NCBI GenBank assembly: GCA_019454405.1
Contig: JACFOH010000009.1
Coordinates: 34,885-85,791 of the forward strand
From: Promineifilum sp.
GTDB lineage: Bacteria; Chloroflexota; Anaerolineae; Promineifilales; Promineifilaceae
Length of the DNA stretch: 50,907 nucleotides
Direction of reading: 5' to 3'
A program made the position numbers and the translations under genes. The notes beneath the pieces are model-generated. The model was not told the DNA's origin and ran no database searches. It saw only the letters and a program-made list of their open reading frames with translations. Below, in pieces: positions 1 to 9,232 of the stretch (its first letter is position 1; each line of letters starts with the position of its first letter).

Positions 1-279
1 TGGCCGTGGATTGGGGTTAATAGCTACTGGTTCCTGAAGCGCCCGGCCGACTGGGAGATCGATCAGGCCTGGTACTACTTCCGGATGTTGGAACCGGACT
101 TCACGCCGCTACCTGTATATGAGGCCGTCGCCGAGTATGCGACGAGCGAGCCGGCTCTGACGCCGCGGCCGCCCTGGAAGAATGACTGGATGCGGGCGCG
201 ACCAGGATTGGCCACGTTCGGGGCGGCCGTATTGTTTTTTGGATTATTGCGGGGGCTATCTCCGCGAACCAAGCGATGA
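1..279 (+). CDS. C-terminal fragment of a membrane-anchored glycoside-hydrolase-like protein
   Basis: The reading frame is open from the first base and stops at the TGA at 277-279, so only the last 92 residues are present. The visible part carries an aromatic-rich stretch (WPWIGVNSYWFLKR, then DQAWYYFRM and PDFTPLPVYEA) of the kind that closes TIM-barrel glycosidase-like domains in Chloroflexota secreted proteins. It is followed by one hydrophobic segment (ATFGAAVLFFGLLRG) and a basic tail, so the protein probably ends as a C-terminal membrane anchor with the catalytic part outside. The stop overlaps the next start (ATGA), so the two genes are probably translationally coupled. The family call is an inference from a short tail; the catalytic residues are outside the window. 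Confidence 0.6.
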   Translation, partial: WPWIGVNSYWFLKRPADWEIDQAWYYFRMLEPDFTPLPVYEAVAEYATSEPALTPRPPWKNDWMRARPGLATFGAAVLFFGLLRGLSPRTKR

Positions 280-2240
280 GCCGTCGTCGCGATATTTTGC
301 CTGCAGCCGTGCTCGTACTGCTGCTGGCGACCTTCCTTCGCTTTCACCTGCTGGGGGCACAGTCCTTCTGGAATGACGAGGGTAACAGCGCGCGACTGAG
401 CGAGCGGTCGATTGCGCTGATCATTGAAGGGACGGCCAGCGATGTTCACCCTCCGCTATATTATTTATTGCTGCACGGTTGGCGCGAATTGGCTGGCGCG
501 ACAGAGTTTGGGCTACGCGCGTTCTCAGCCTATGCCGGGGTGTTGGTGGTGGCCATGACGGCGGCGCTCGCAAGGCAGGCACTAAGGACGCCAGTAGGCA
601 GCCGCATAGAGCAGAAAGCGGGATTGGGCGCGTACCGCTCTGTACCCGTCATAATCATGGCTGCTGTATTGGCGGCCGTTAACCCCGCCCTCGTTTACTA
701 TAGCCAGGAGACGCGAATGTATGCCTTGTTGGCCCTGCTGGCAGTGGCGGCAACATGGGCGTTGTTGAATGGGTTGCAAGCCGATAACCACACCGGGCGG
801 CCGTGGGGTTGGACGGTGGCCTATACGGGTTTAGTGGCGGCTGGGCTTTATACCCACTACTTTTTCCCGGCGGTGATCGTAGCCCATGGTTTGATCGTGG
901 CCCTGTATTGGGGGGGGACCCGAGGAATGGACGGCCGGAAGGCGCGACGATGGCTAACGGCCTGGATCGGGATGGTGGCTGTTGCGGTAGCGCTCTATAG
1001 CCCATGGTTGCCAATCTTCGCCCGACAGATAGGCGGGCGCGAAGGAGCGGGAGAAAAAGCGAGCGTGTTTCTAGCCTCTGCCGGCCGATGGCTGGTGGCA
1101 GGCGGTACGATGCCGGTGGGTGAGGCTAATTGGGCTTTGTGGGCGGCCGTGGCACTAGCGTTGGTAGGGACGATAATCGGCCGCCGCCGCGCGGTTGTGG
1201 CATTGATGATGTTGGCGATCCCCGTAGGCGCGGCCACAGCGTTAGGGGCGACCGATCCCGCGTTCTTTAAATTCCTGCTGGTGTCAGCTCCGTTTTTAGC
1301 AGTATTGATGGGGCTGGCATGGGCGGAGAATGTGACGATTAGCCGCAAGCCGTGGGTTGCGTCGCTCTGTCGCGGGTGGCCGGTTATTCCAGGGGTATTG
1401 ACCGTTGCCGTGTTGGCAGGCAGCTTCTTGTCGTTGGGGCATATGTATTATGATCCAGCGTTCGCACGGGCGGACTATCGTCAGATGGCGGCGCGAATCG
1501 AAGCTGACAAGCATCCAAACGCAGCAATTGTATTGGTGGCGCCTAATCAGTGGGAGGCATTCACCTATTATCATCGTGAGGGCGCCCCTGTGTATCCGCT
1601 GCCGCGCGGCCGCCCCGACCCGGAGATCCTGTCGGCTGAATTGGAACAGATCGTTGCGAGCCATGATCGAATCTATGCCTTGTTTTGGGGGGAGATGCAG
1701 CGCGACCCCGAGCACGTAGTAGAACGCTGGCTGGATGCGCATGCGTTTAAGGCCGCCGAAGAATGGGTGGGCGATGTGCGGTTTGTGGTTTATGCCGTAG
1801 CGCGTGAGAGCGATCTGTCAGAGAGAATGCAACCCGAAGGCGCGCGGTTCACCGGACTGGATGGCGAGGCGATTGTCCTGGAATCGTTTGCCGTGGGATC
1901 GACGCCGGCGCATCCCGGGGATGTAGTAGAGGTGCGCCTGATATGGCAAGCAGAGGCGACACCCGCCCAGCCATATAAGGTGTTTATTCATGTTCTGGAT
2001 GGCACGGGGGCTGTGGTGGCGCAGCGAGATGCCGAGCCGGTGGGGGGCTCACGCCCTACGACAAGTTGGGGTGCGGGGGAGTTGATAGAGGATAACCATG
2101 GTGTACTATTACCGCTTGACTTGCCCGCGGGATCGTATGAATTGCGGTTGGGGTTGTACGATGCGTTTGATCCTCAGGTGCGGCTGATGGTTGAAGGTGC
2201 GGATAGCCTGTCTTTGGGAAAGTTGATCGTCGAGAGATAA
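276..2240 (+). CDS. GT39/PMT-like membrane glycosyltransferase (GT-C fold)
   Basis: This 654-residue polytopic membrane protein resembles ArnT/PMT-type GT-C glycosyltransferases, which move a sugar from a polyprenyl-phosphate donor to lipid, glycan or protein acceptors on the outer face of the membrane. After the first membrane helix comes the acidic motif FWNDEGNSARLSER (about residues 31-44), matching the catalytic Asp/Glu loop of the family, then HPPLYYLLLHGW and about ten hydrophobic segments to residue 390. The last 250 residues are soluble; the final 120 or so look like a beta-sandwich domain (for example PAGSYELRLGLYD). The start ATG overlaps the upstream stop, and the upstream gene looks like an envelope glycoside hydrolase, which suggests a cell-surface glycan locus. 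Donor and acceptor cannot be read from the sequence. Confidence 0.82.
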   Translation: MSRRRDILPAAVLVLLLATFLRFHLLGAQSFWNDEGNSARLSERSIALIIEGTASDVHPPLYYLLLHGWRELAGATEFGLRAFSAYAGVLVVAMTAALARQALRTPVGSRIEQKAGLGAYRSVPVIIMAAVLAAVNPALVYYSQETRMYALLALLAVAATWALLNGLQADNHTGRPWGWTVAYTGLVAAGLYTHYFFPAVIVAHGLIVALYWGGTRGMDGRKARRWLTAWIGMVAVAVALYSPWLPIFARQIGGREGAGEKASVFLASAGRWLVAGGTMPVGEANWALWAAVALALVGTIIGRRRAVVALMMLAIPVGAATALGATDPAFFKFLLVSAPFLAVLMGLAWAENVTISRKPWVASLCRGWPVIPGVLTVAVLAGSFLSLGHMYYDPAFARADYRQMAARIEADKHPNAAIVLVAPNQWEAFTYYHREGAPVYPLPRGRPDPEILSAELEQIVASHDRIYALFWGEMQRDPEHVVERWLDAHAFKAAEEWVGDVRFVVYAVARESDLSERMQPEGARFTGLDGEAIVLESFAVGSTPAHPGDVVEVRLIWQAEATPAQPYKVFIHVLDGTGAVVAQRDAEPVGGSRPTTSWGAGELIEDNHGVLLPLDLPAGSYELRLGLYDAFDPQVRLMVEGADSLSLGKLIVER

Positions 2241-2244
2241 AATG

Positions 2245-2285
2245 AAACCGACGTGGATAGGGAATGATCCCATCCACGTCGGTTT
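2245..2285. terminator. bidirectional terminator between convergent genes
   Basis: A perfect 14-bp inverted repeat (2245-2258 with 2272-2285, core ACCGACGTGGAT) continues past one bulged A into a GGG/CCC stem around an AATGAT loop. It lies 4 bases past the glycosyltransferase stop and 33 bases past the end of the minus-strand gene. A-rich sequence flanks it on the left and TTT on the right, so it can serve both directions. Confidence 0.8.
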
Positions 2286-2318
2286 AAAGCGTGTCAGCGT
2301 AGGCTAAGTTCTATATTC

Positions 2319-4361
2319 TTAATCTGTCGTAGCCGACACGCTCATCGCTTCGACCACGAGCTCAGCCACATCCATGACTTTCATGTGGTTGCCTTCCTCG
2401 CGATTGGCGTCACCCATCATTGTGTAGCAGAACGGGCAGCCGATAGCTAGAATCTCCGCCCCGGTGGCTTCTGCCTCGCGGTAACGGTTGATATTGATCT
2501 TCTCGCCCGTCACGCCCGGTTCTTCTTCCTTCCAATATTGTGCGCCGCCCGCGCCACAGCAGAATGAATCTTTGCCGTGACGAGGCATTTCCATGAGCGT
2601 GAACCCGGCTGAAGCTAATGCTGTACGAGGTTCCTCGATGATGCCGTTATGCCGGCCGAGATAGCACGGATCATGGAAAGTGACTTTCTCCAGGACGTCC
2701 CCGTTCATCTGTAACAGGCCACGCCCGACCAGATCGGAGATCAGTTGGGTATGATGGAATATGGTGTAATGGCCGCCAAGCTCGCCGTACTCTTTGCCGA
2801 TTGTCGTGAAGCAGTGAGGACAGCTGGTAACAATGCGACGTTCGTTGGCTTTGGCTGCGTTGAGCGTTTCAATATTGGCTTCAGCCATCGCCTGGAAGAG
2901 CGGCTCGTTACCCGCACGGCGAGCCGGATCACCGGTACAGGTTTCGTCGTCGCCCAGAACAGCAAAACTGACGCCTGCTTCGTGCATGATGGTGGCCAGA
3001 GCGCGAACCGTCTTTTGTGCGTCAGGATTAAATGCTCCGGCGCAACCGACCCACAACAGGTATTCGTAATCAGGATTTTCTTCTACGGTGGGCACCTCGA
3101 ACGGCAGCGGCTCGGTCCATTCCATGCGGCTTTGCTGTGCCTGCCAGGGGTTCCCCATTCGTTCCATGCCGATGAAGGCGCTCTTTAGTTGTTCGGGAAA
3201 CTCGCTCTTCATCATCACCTGGTCGCGGCGGATCTCCATAATGTCAAGCATGGGCACGTTATCCACCGGACAGACTTCGATGCAATGACCGCAGGCAGTA
3301 CAGGCCCACACCGCGCTTTCGCTGATGGCAAAATCGAGCAATGGTATGCCAGTCATCTCACCGCTGGCCAATGCCGACATATTCTCGCGAATGTAGTACC
3401 GTTTGTTGATCTCCAGGGCGGAGGGCGATAGCTCTTTGCCGGTATTATAGGCAGGGCAAACCTCCTGGCAGCGATTACACATGATGCAAGCGAATGCGTC
3501 GAGGACATGCTTCTTGGGCAAATCGAAAAGGCTATCGGCGCCATACTGCTCGATCGTCTCGTCATCCAGGTCGAGCTTGAACATCTGCCCCAGGTAGTTA
3601 CGTTTGGGACTAACCACATAGTTAAGGGGCGCCATGAACAGGTGGGCGTGCTTGGTGTACGGGAAGTAGGGGAAGAAGATGAGGATAAGCCCCACCGCCA
3701 GCCACCAGAAGAGATGTGTGCCGAATTCCAACGTGACGGGCGACAGGCCGCCGAGGAAAGTGTTGGCGATGAAGTTGGCCGTCGGTTGCCAGACGTCCGG
3801 ACCATGCTGAGCAATGGCGAATGACGCCCCCAGCAGCCGTGATCCGACATGAGTCAGGATGAACAACCCCACGATGAGCGAGTCGATGGCGATGCCGCCT
3901 TGGCGCGCCTTGTCCATCAACTTCACATTATCGCGGATCGACAATGCTTGATCCTTGGCTGCGAACCGCCGTGCCAGGAAATAGATCACGCCGATCAACA
4001 CGGCTACGGCGAACAGGTCGGCCGCCAATCGGAATAGGTCGCCCAGGATACTGTTCGGAAGAAAATGGAAACCGGGAATGAACCCGTCCAGCACATCGAT
4101 TAGATTGACCAGGCCGTAGAAGATGAAGCCGAAGGCCACACCGTAATGAAAAATGGACGTTAGTTTGCGGTGACGGATGATGCGGCCCTGGCTGAAGAGG
4201 GCGACCGTGCCGGCGAAAACCCGGCGCGGTAGCTCATCCAGGTACAACGATTTTGTACCCCGACCGATAACGCGGGCCATCAGGCTGAAGGTGTTGACCA
4301 CCGCCGTCAGGCATATCGCTACTAATAACAGGAACATGATTCGTTCGAATGGTGATAGCAT
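2319..4361 (-). CDS. membrane (Fe-S)-binding reductase, HdrD/CCG-domain type
   Basis: This 680-residue protein has an N-terminal membrane part of about five or six helices (residues 1-240), of the cytochrome-b/NarI-like type found before such modules. Two 4Fe-4S motifs follow, CIMCNRCQEVC near residue 290 and CTACGHCIEVCP near 350. Two CCG domains end the protein: the first has WVGCAGAF and SCPHC, the second DPCYLGRHN, FCCGAGG and GCPFC. CCG domains bind non-cubane iron-sulfur clusters in heterodisulfide reductase, GlpC and LutA relatives. The layout matches the stand-alone iron-sulfur-binding reductases typified by mycobacterial Rv0338c. The likely role is passing electrons between a soluble donor and the quinone pool; the physiological partner is unknown. 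The start is supported by GAGGGAGAG just upstream. Confidence 0.85.
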   Translation of the reverse strand: MLSPFERIMFLLLVAICLTAVVNTFSLMARVIGRGTKSLYLDELPRRVFAGTVALFSQGRIIRHRKLTSIFHYGVAFGFIFYGLVNLIDVLDGFIPGFHFLPNSILGDLFRLAADLFAVAVLIGVIYFLARRFAAKDQALSIRDNVKLMDKARQGGIAIDSLIVGLFILTHVGSRLLGASFAIAQHGPDVWQPTANFIANTFLGGLSPVTLEFGTHLFWWLAVGLILIFFPYFPYTKHAHLFMAPLNYVVSPKRNYLGQMFKLDLDDETIEQYGADSLFDLPKKHVLDAFACIMCNRCQEVCPAYNTGKELSPSALEINKRYYIRENMSALASGEMTGIPLLDFAISESAVWACTACGHCIEVCPVDNVPMLDIMEIRRDQVMMKSEFPEQLKSAFIGMERMGNPWQAQQSRMEWTEPLPFEVPTVEENPDYEYLLWVGCAGAFNPDAQKTVRALATIMHEAGVSFAVLGDDETCTGDPARRAGNEPLFQAMAEANIETLNAAKANERRIVTSCPHCFTTIGKEYGELGGHYTIFHHTQLISDLVGRGLLQMNGDVLEKVTFHDPCYLGRHNGIIEEPRTALASAGFTLMEMPRHGKDSFCCGAGGAQYWKEEEPGVTGEKININRYREAEATGAEILAIGCPFCYTMMGDANREEGNHMKVMDVAELVVEAMSVSATTD

Positions 4362-4443
4362 GTTCTCTCCCTCACTTGTGTCGCCGGCTCCGGGCGGCGC
4401 TCGGCGGCGATATATTTCTAACTGCCGGTTGAACGGTTTGGGA

Positions 4444-4471
4444 AGTCTAACGCATAGAGCGATTGAGGCAA
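4444..4471 (-). promoter_or_regulatory. putative promoter of the Fe-S reductase gene
   Basis: On the minus strand TTGCCT (4471-4466) and TAGACT (4449-4444) are separated by 16 bases, 83 bases upstream of the start codon. Both boxes are imperfect matches to the sigma-70 consensus, so this is a plausible but unproven call. Confidence 0.4.
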
Positions 4472-4600
4472 CTTGCGCGCAACCGTCTGATTCCGGTACC
4501 TGATATTATAACGATTTTTTGACGCACTGCATCATCAAGAGAGTTAAAAATGGGGGGCAATGTCAGCGGTAGATTGCCGGCGGGGGAATAGTCGCGCGGC

Positions 4601-4628
4601 TTGCAGGTGGCGGGCAGTGGGTTATAAT
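4601..4628 (+). promoter_or_regulatory. promoter of tRNA-Ser
   Basis: TTGCAG (4601-4606) and a perfect TATAAT (4623-4628) are spaced by 16 bases. The -10 box ends 15 bases before the first base of the tRNA, as expected for a dedicated tRNA promoter. Confidence 0.75.
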
Positions 4629-4643
4629 CATGGCCTGACATAT

Positions 4644-4733
4644 GGAGAGGTCGCATAGTCCGGTCTAGTGCGCACGATTGGAAATCGTGTACCTCGAAAG
4701 GGGTCGCGGGTTCGAATCCCGCCCTCTCCGCCA
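4644..4733 (+). tRNA. tRNA-Ser (anticodon GGA)
   Basis: A complete class II tRNA. The acceptor arm GGAGAGG (4644-4650) pairs with CCTCTCC (4723-4729), followed by G and an encoded CCA (4731-4733). The anticodon stem CACGA/TCGTG encloses the loop TTGGAAA, giving anticodon GGA, which reads serine UCC/UCU. The long variable arm (ACCTC-GAAA-GGGGT) and the T arm GCGGGTTCGAATCCCGC are intact. The long variable arm agrees with serine identity. It has its own promoter and terminator, so it is a single-gene unit. Confidence 0.97.
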
Positions 4734-4761
4734 GATGAATCTCTTGCTGTGAGACAATGTT

Positions 4762-4787
4762 AACCACCCGTCCGGGTGGTTTTCTTG
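4762..4787 (+). terminator. rho-independent terminator after tRNA-Ser
   Basis: The stem AACCACCC (4762-4769) pairs with GGGTGGTT (4774-4781) around a GTCC loop and runs into TTTCTTG. It lies 28 bases past the tRNA CCA. Confidence 0.88.
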
Positions 4788-4893
4788 TTTATGGCCAAAA
4801 CCATGGCGCGAACGGGTTCATGATGGATGAAACCACGCGAAGCCTACAATCCCCATGCTCTATAGAAGGCATCTGAACATCTTGGATGAATAT

Positions 4894-4922
4894 TTGATTG
4901 TGGGCCCAATAATAAGTATTCT
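4894..4922 (+). promoter_or_regulatory. promoter of the Big_5/lamin-tail surface protein
   Basis: TTGATT (4894-4899), a 17-base spacer and TATTCT (4917-4922). A transcript from here would begin near 4929, which excludes the upstream in-frame start at 4855 and supports translation from the ATG at 4969. Confidence 0.55.
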
Positions 4923-4968
4923 AGGGGCAGTCAGAGGGGGCATAGGCGAGCCATGTGGGAGGTGTCTT

Positions 4969-7900
4969 ATGGCAACTTCGAGGCAGGGGATGGCAAAAGC
5001 TTGGCGGGCAGTCACGCGCATAGGTGTGCCGGTATTGTGGGCAGTTCTGTTGCTGAAGAGTCATAGTGTGCCGGCGGCTGATGCAGCCCCGGCAATACTG
5101 TCTACCTGGCCTGCATCCAATGCGCAGGACGTGGCTTTGGAAGCTGCCACGAATGGCTCCTTGTCGATCACGTTTAGCGAGCCGGTGACATTACAGGCGG
5201 AGGTGGTTGAGGTGGCTTGCGCTCGGAGTGGCCTGCACGTACCGACCGTTTCAGGAGGCCCCGTCACCTTCTCTTTCATATCGAATCGGATGTTTCTGCC
5301 CGGCGAATCTTGCACAATGTCGGTGATGGCGGAGCTAGTATCCGATCTGGATGATAATGATCCGCCGGATCATTTGAGTAACTCAGTGATATGGTCATTC
5401 CATGCTACTTCCCATTGGATAGTCATCAATGAGCTTGACGCGATATCAGCCCACGCAACGGGTGAGTTCGTCGAGCTTTATGATGGAGGCCGAGGGAATG
5501 TCGCGCTGGATGGGTTATCACTGGTAATCTATGATGAAGCGCGCGGACCAATTGCATCTCTGGCCGTGGGCCTGGATGGTTACAAGACTGATGCGAATGG
5601 CTATTTCGTTATCGGTGACCCAGGTGCGGAAGAAGTAGATTTCCTCATTGCCAATGGGTCCTTTTATGATGCAATGGGAGCGGTGGCCGTCTATGATGGG
5701 GCTCCGGATGAATTTCGGAGAAAGCCACCGCCACTCGATAAGGCGCCTGTAGATGCGATTGTGTATGGTGCTGCCGGGCAAGAATTGATGGCCCTCTTGC
5801 GTTTGGGGGAGTCGGCGCTGGATGAGAACGGGCGCGGGATGGCGACACAGGATTCAAATCAGCGCTGCCCCAACGGCGCGGGATTACCGCAGACGACTGC
5901 ATCGTTCCTTTTAGACTTGCCGACGCCGGGTCGGAAGAACGCCTGCCCGGTCGATTCTCCGCCTGAGATCGTGACTGTTACTCCTGCTCCTGGTGCCCGG
6001 AATGTGCCTCTTGATGCGACGATTGAGATCGAATTCAGTGAGCCGGTACTCCTTGGTAACGATGCGGTAATGCTTATCTGCTCCATTAGCGGGACCCACA
6101 CTTACACCATTGAGGGGCATGGTGCGTTATTTTCGATTGCCCCGGATCACCCTCTGGCGGCGCGAGAATCTTGCACTGTAACGGTCTTCGCTGAAAAGGT
6201 CACTGATGTGGACTCTCTGGATCCGCCGGATTATTTGACGACTGATTACATCTGGAGTTTTAGCACCGTCAGACCTGTAGCGACGAATGTAATGATCAAC
6301 GAGGTGGATAGCGATACACCTGGCGCTGATACGGCCGAGTTTATCGAACTATTTGATGGCGGCGCGGGGCGAACCGCTCTGGACGGTCTAGCGATTGTAT
6401 TATTTAATGGCCAGGACGATCGTAGCTATTTAACGATTGAATTGGAGGGGAATACGACGGACGAGGCGGGGTATTTTATAGTCGGTAATGTTGGGGTCGC
6501 CGGGGTGGATCTGGTGTTCGCCAATAAAACGTTGCAGAATGGTCCGGATGCTGTGGCCCTCGTGGCCGGCAACCGCCTGGATTATCCGGACGGCACGCCT
6601 GTGGCAGAGACCGTACCTCTCGATGCTTTTGTCTATGGCGGCGCTGCCAACATCGACTCCGGCTTGTTGCCTTTGCTGGAGCCCAACCAGCCGCAAGTGG
6701 ACGAGAACGGGCGGGGCGCCGTTGAACTACATTCAAACCAGCGATGTCCAAACGGAGAAGGGGGGCTTCGTATGACCGCCGGCTACAAGCAGAACACGCC
6801 GACTCCTGGGATGGCGAACAACTGCGTTACAGACGGTGCCCCTTTGGTCAAAACTGTAAGCCCTGTCAACGGCGCGAGTGGAATTCCGATCCATGAAGCC
6901 CTGACGGTCGAGTTTACCGAACCGGTAACATTGACTAACCATTGGCTGAGCCTGACTTGTAGTTCGTCCGGAGCTCATATATACCAGGTGACCGGAGGCC
7001 CTTCGAAATTTACGATTAAACCGGCTACGGCATTTCACTATTCCGAAAGTTGCTCCGCCACAATTTACGCCCACCTGGTGAGTGATATTGATACGGACGA
7101 TCCGCCTGACCAGATGGTGAATGATCTGCTCTGGACATTCACGACGATTGGGCGGCCCGCTGATTTTGTAGTGATCAACGAAATAGATTCGGACACGCCG
7201 GGCAACGATATGGCCGAGTTTATCGAGTTATTTGATGGCGGGATCGGGAACACTCGGTTGGATGGGTTAGCGCTTGTGTTCTTCGACGGCAAAGATGATC
7301 GTTCTTATCGAGCTATCGACCTTGATGGCCAACGAACGGATGAACGCGGATATTTCGTGATCGGAAACTCGGCCGTAAGCCCTGATATAGTGATCCCGAA
7401 TGGCGCGCTCCAGAACGGCCCTGATGCCGTGGCTCTCTATGCGGGCGACGCTTCACAATTCCCGTCCGGCACGCTTCCTCAACAGCCTGGCTTGATCGAT
7501 GCCATTGTATATGGCAAAGCGTCGAGCGCGTCTGTGACTTTGCTCAAGCTTTTATTGGCTGGTCAGACCTCTGTTGATGAGAATAGTCGTGGCGCGGCTG
7601 ATGCGCACTCGCTGCAACGCTGTCCGAATGGGGAGGGAGGTCAAAGGCAAACAAAAGGCTTCATTGCTAATGGACCAACGCCGGGGATGATGAATCATTG
7701 CCTTATCGATGATCCCCCTACGGTTGTGCAGACTCGGCCCGTTGATGGAGCTGCTGGCGTAGACCCCCGCACTACCGTATGGGTTCGTTTCAGTGAGGAT
7801 GTGGTTACGAAATCGAATTGGTTCAGTATCACGTGTGGTGCCAGTGGCGCCCATCTGGCTGATGTAGTTGGTGGCCCAAGAGAATTTACGCTGACGCCCA

Positions 7901-9189
7901 AAACGCCGTTTGAGTATGGTGAGAAATGTGATGTCACGCTTAGTGCAGCGAAGATCGCCGATGTAGATGACAATGATCCTCCCGATCAGATGGCGGTTGA
8001 TTTTAAGTGGAGCTTCCGAACTGCCTCAGCTCCGTCCGTGGCCGAGTTTGTTGTGCTGAATGAGCTTGATACTGACACACCGGGCGGCGATACAGCTGAA
8101 TTCATCGAGCTATATGACGGAGGCATAGGGCATACGAATCTCGATGGGTTGATCGTCGTATTCTGGGACGGAGGTAACGATCGATCCTATCGCGTCATTA
8201 ATTTGCTCGGATTTCAAACTGACGCTAACGGTTATTTCTTGCTGGGTAATGCGGCTGTGCCAGGCGTTGACCTGATATTCGCTGACGGCGAGTTGCAGAA
8301 CGGACCGGATGCCATTGGCCTTTACGCAGGACGACCGTCTGATTTTTCGCCCGGAACAATCATGAAACTTACCGGGCTGGTCGATGCTATTGTCTATGGG
8401 CCTGCGGACAAGGTGGATTCAGGATTGTTGACATTGCTTGAAACAGGACAAACGCAACTTGACGAAGCGGCCCGAGGTGATAGCGCGGCTCACTCGCTCC
8501 AGCGTTGTCCGAATGGCGCCGGCGGGGCACGCAGAACGGAAGCTTACCGGCCTGAGATACCGACTCCGGGCGAGATAAATAATTGTCGGGTGGACGAACC
8601 GCCTATCGTCGTATCGCACTCTCCGGCTCGGGACGCCGTCGATGTTCTCTTGGGAGCGCCTATCGATGTGGAATTCAGCGAGGACGTTACAGTCGATGAG
8701 AACTGGTTTGAGATCGAGTGTGATGCCAGTGGATCGCATGAGGCGACTGTCGCCGGCGACCGGAAGGCGTACCAGCTCGTTCCAGTGATCCCCTTCTCCG
8801 CCGGCGAGATGTGCCAAGTAACCTTATATGCTGCGAATATTCATGACGCCGACATTGATGATCCGCCGGACAACCCTCCAACCGATGTCGTCTGGCAGTT
8901 TCATACCGTACAGTCGCCGCTTGTTCATTTTACCAGCAATAGCCCAGTCTGGATTGGCGATGAGGCGATTTTCAGAAGTGTAGTGGACGCGGCCGGATCG
9001 TTCGTCATGCGTTGGGATTTTGGCGACGGGAGTGCGATGGCGGAGGGAGCGAGCGTATCACACCACTACGCGGCTGTAGGAAGCTATACAGTCAGGTTGG
9101 AAGTTAGCGGCCCGGCAGGGACGATCGACTATAGTGAGGACGTAGTGGTTCGTCCCCGGATGATCTACTTGTCGGGGATACTCAGGTAG
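4969..9189 (+). CDS. exported multi-domain protein: five Big_5, four lamin-tail-like modules and a PKD domain
   Basis: A 1,406-residue secreted protein. The start chosen is the ATG preceded by GGGAGG with a 6-base spacer; the reading frame is open back to 4855. A signal peptide follows (VPVLWAVLLLKSHSV, probable cleavage after PAADA). Five Ig-like Big_5 modules begin near residues 40, 328, 621, 913 and 1208, each with a Cys pair (C-x2-SG-x-H and a later ESC/EKC/EMC). Between them are four modules beginning INELD/INEVD with GEFVELYDGG or AEFIELFDGG and ending QRCPNG to NxC, which look like lamin-tail domains. A PKD domain (WDFGDGS) starts near residue 1317. The final residues MIYLSGILR resemble a short hydrophobic-Leu plus Arg tail common on Chloroflexota exported proteins. 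A surface or adhesive role is inferred; no catalytic motif is seen. Confidence 0.85.
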   Translation: MATSRQGMAKAWRAVTRIGVPVLWAVLLLKSHSVPAADAAPAILSTWPASNAQDVALEAATNGSLSITFSEPVTLQAEVVEVACARSGLHVPTVSGGPVTFSFISNRMFLPGESCTMSVMAELVSDLDDNDPPDHLSNSVIWSFHATSHWIVINELDAISAHATGEFVELYDGGRGNVALDGLSLVIYDEARGPIASLAVGLDGYKTDANGYFVIGDPGAEEVDFLIANGSFYDAMGAVAVYDGAPDEFRRKPPPLDKAPVDAIVYGAAGQELMALLRLGESALDENGRGMATQDSNQRCPNGAGLPQTTASFLLDLPTPGRKNACPVDSPPEIVTVTPAPGARNVPLDATIEIEFSEPVLLGNDAVMLICSISGTHTYTIEGHGALFSIAPDHPLAARESCTVTVFAEKVTDVDSLDPPDYLTTDYIWSFSTVRPVATNVMINEVDSDTPGADTAEFIELFDGGAGRTALDGLAIVLFNGQDDRSYLTIELEGNTTDEAGYFIVGNVGVAGVDLVFANKTLQNGPDAVALVAGNRLDYPDGTPVAETVPLDAFVYGGAANIDSGLLPLLEPNQPQVDENGRGAVELHSNQRCPNGEGGLRMTAGYKQNTPTPGMANNCVTDGAPLVKTVSPVNGASGIPIHEALTVEFTEPVTLTNHWLSLTCSSSGAHIYQVTGGPSKFTIKPATAFHYSESCSATIYAHLVSDIDTDDPPDQMVNDLLWTFTTIGRPADFVVINEIDSDTPGNDMAEFIELFDGGIGNTRLDGLALVFFDGKDDRSYRAIDLDGQRTDERGYFVIGNSAVSPDIVIPNGALQNGPDAVALYAGDASQFPSGTLPQQPGLIDAIVYGKASSASVTLLKLLLAGQTSVDENSRGAADAHSLQRCPNGEGGQRQTKGFIANGPTPGMMNHCLIDDPPTVVQTRPVDGAAGVDPRTTVWVRFSEDVVTKSNWFSITCGASGAHLADVVGGPREFTLTPKTPFEYGEKCDVTLSAAKIADVDDNDPPDQMAVDFKWSFRTASAPSVAEFVVLNELDTDTPGGDTAEFIELYDGGIGHTNLDGLIVVFWDGGNDRSYRVINLLGFQTDANGYFLLGNAAVPGVDLIFADGELQNGPDAIGLYAGRPSDFSPGTIMKLTGLVDAIVYGPADKVDSGLLTLLETGQTQLDEAARGDSAAHSLQRCPNGAGGARRTEAYRPEIPTPGEINNCRVDEPPIVVSHSPARDAVDVLLGAPIDVEFSEDVTVDENWFEIECDASGSHEATVAGDRKAYQLVPVIPFSAGEMCQVTLYAANIHDADIDDPPDNPPTDVVWQFHTVQSPLVHFTSNSPVWIGDEAIFRSVVDAAGSFVMRWDFGDGSAMAEGASVSHHYAAVGSYTVRLEVSGPAGTIDYSEDVVVRPRMIYLSGILR
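5089..8919 (+). repeat. in-gene tandem repeat of a ~292-residue Big_5 plus lamin-tail unit
   Basis: The Big_5 plus lamin-tail unit repeats four times, starting near 5089, 5953, 6832 and 7708, followed by a fifth Big_5 near 8593. The period is about 880 bases. Conserved anchors are DDPPD in the Big_5 part and DENGRG, QRCPNG and TPG in the second part. The first unit is the most divergent (QDSNQRCPNGAG, GRGNVALDG); units 2-4 share the motif INExDxDTPGxDxAEFIEL. Confidence 0.85.
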
Positions 9190-9232
9190 CGGAGGAGCTA
9201 TTTAGCCGCCTGGTCCAATTACGAGGTCTCGA

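Noticed and set aside
4447-4767. 106-codon minus-strand frame covering the tRNA-Ser gene
   Set aside because: It is the antisense reading of the tRNA (the familiar AERAGFEPATPFEV string found opposite tRNA-Ser genes). It has no ribosome binding site and its end lies in the promoter region of another gene.
4855-4968. Upstream start of the Big_5 surface protein
   Set aside because: The promoter at 4894-4922 lies inside this extension, and the ATG at 4969 has a good GGGAGG site and leads straight into the signal peptide.
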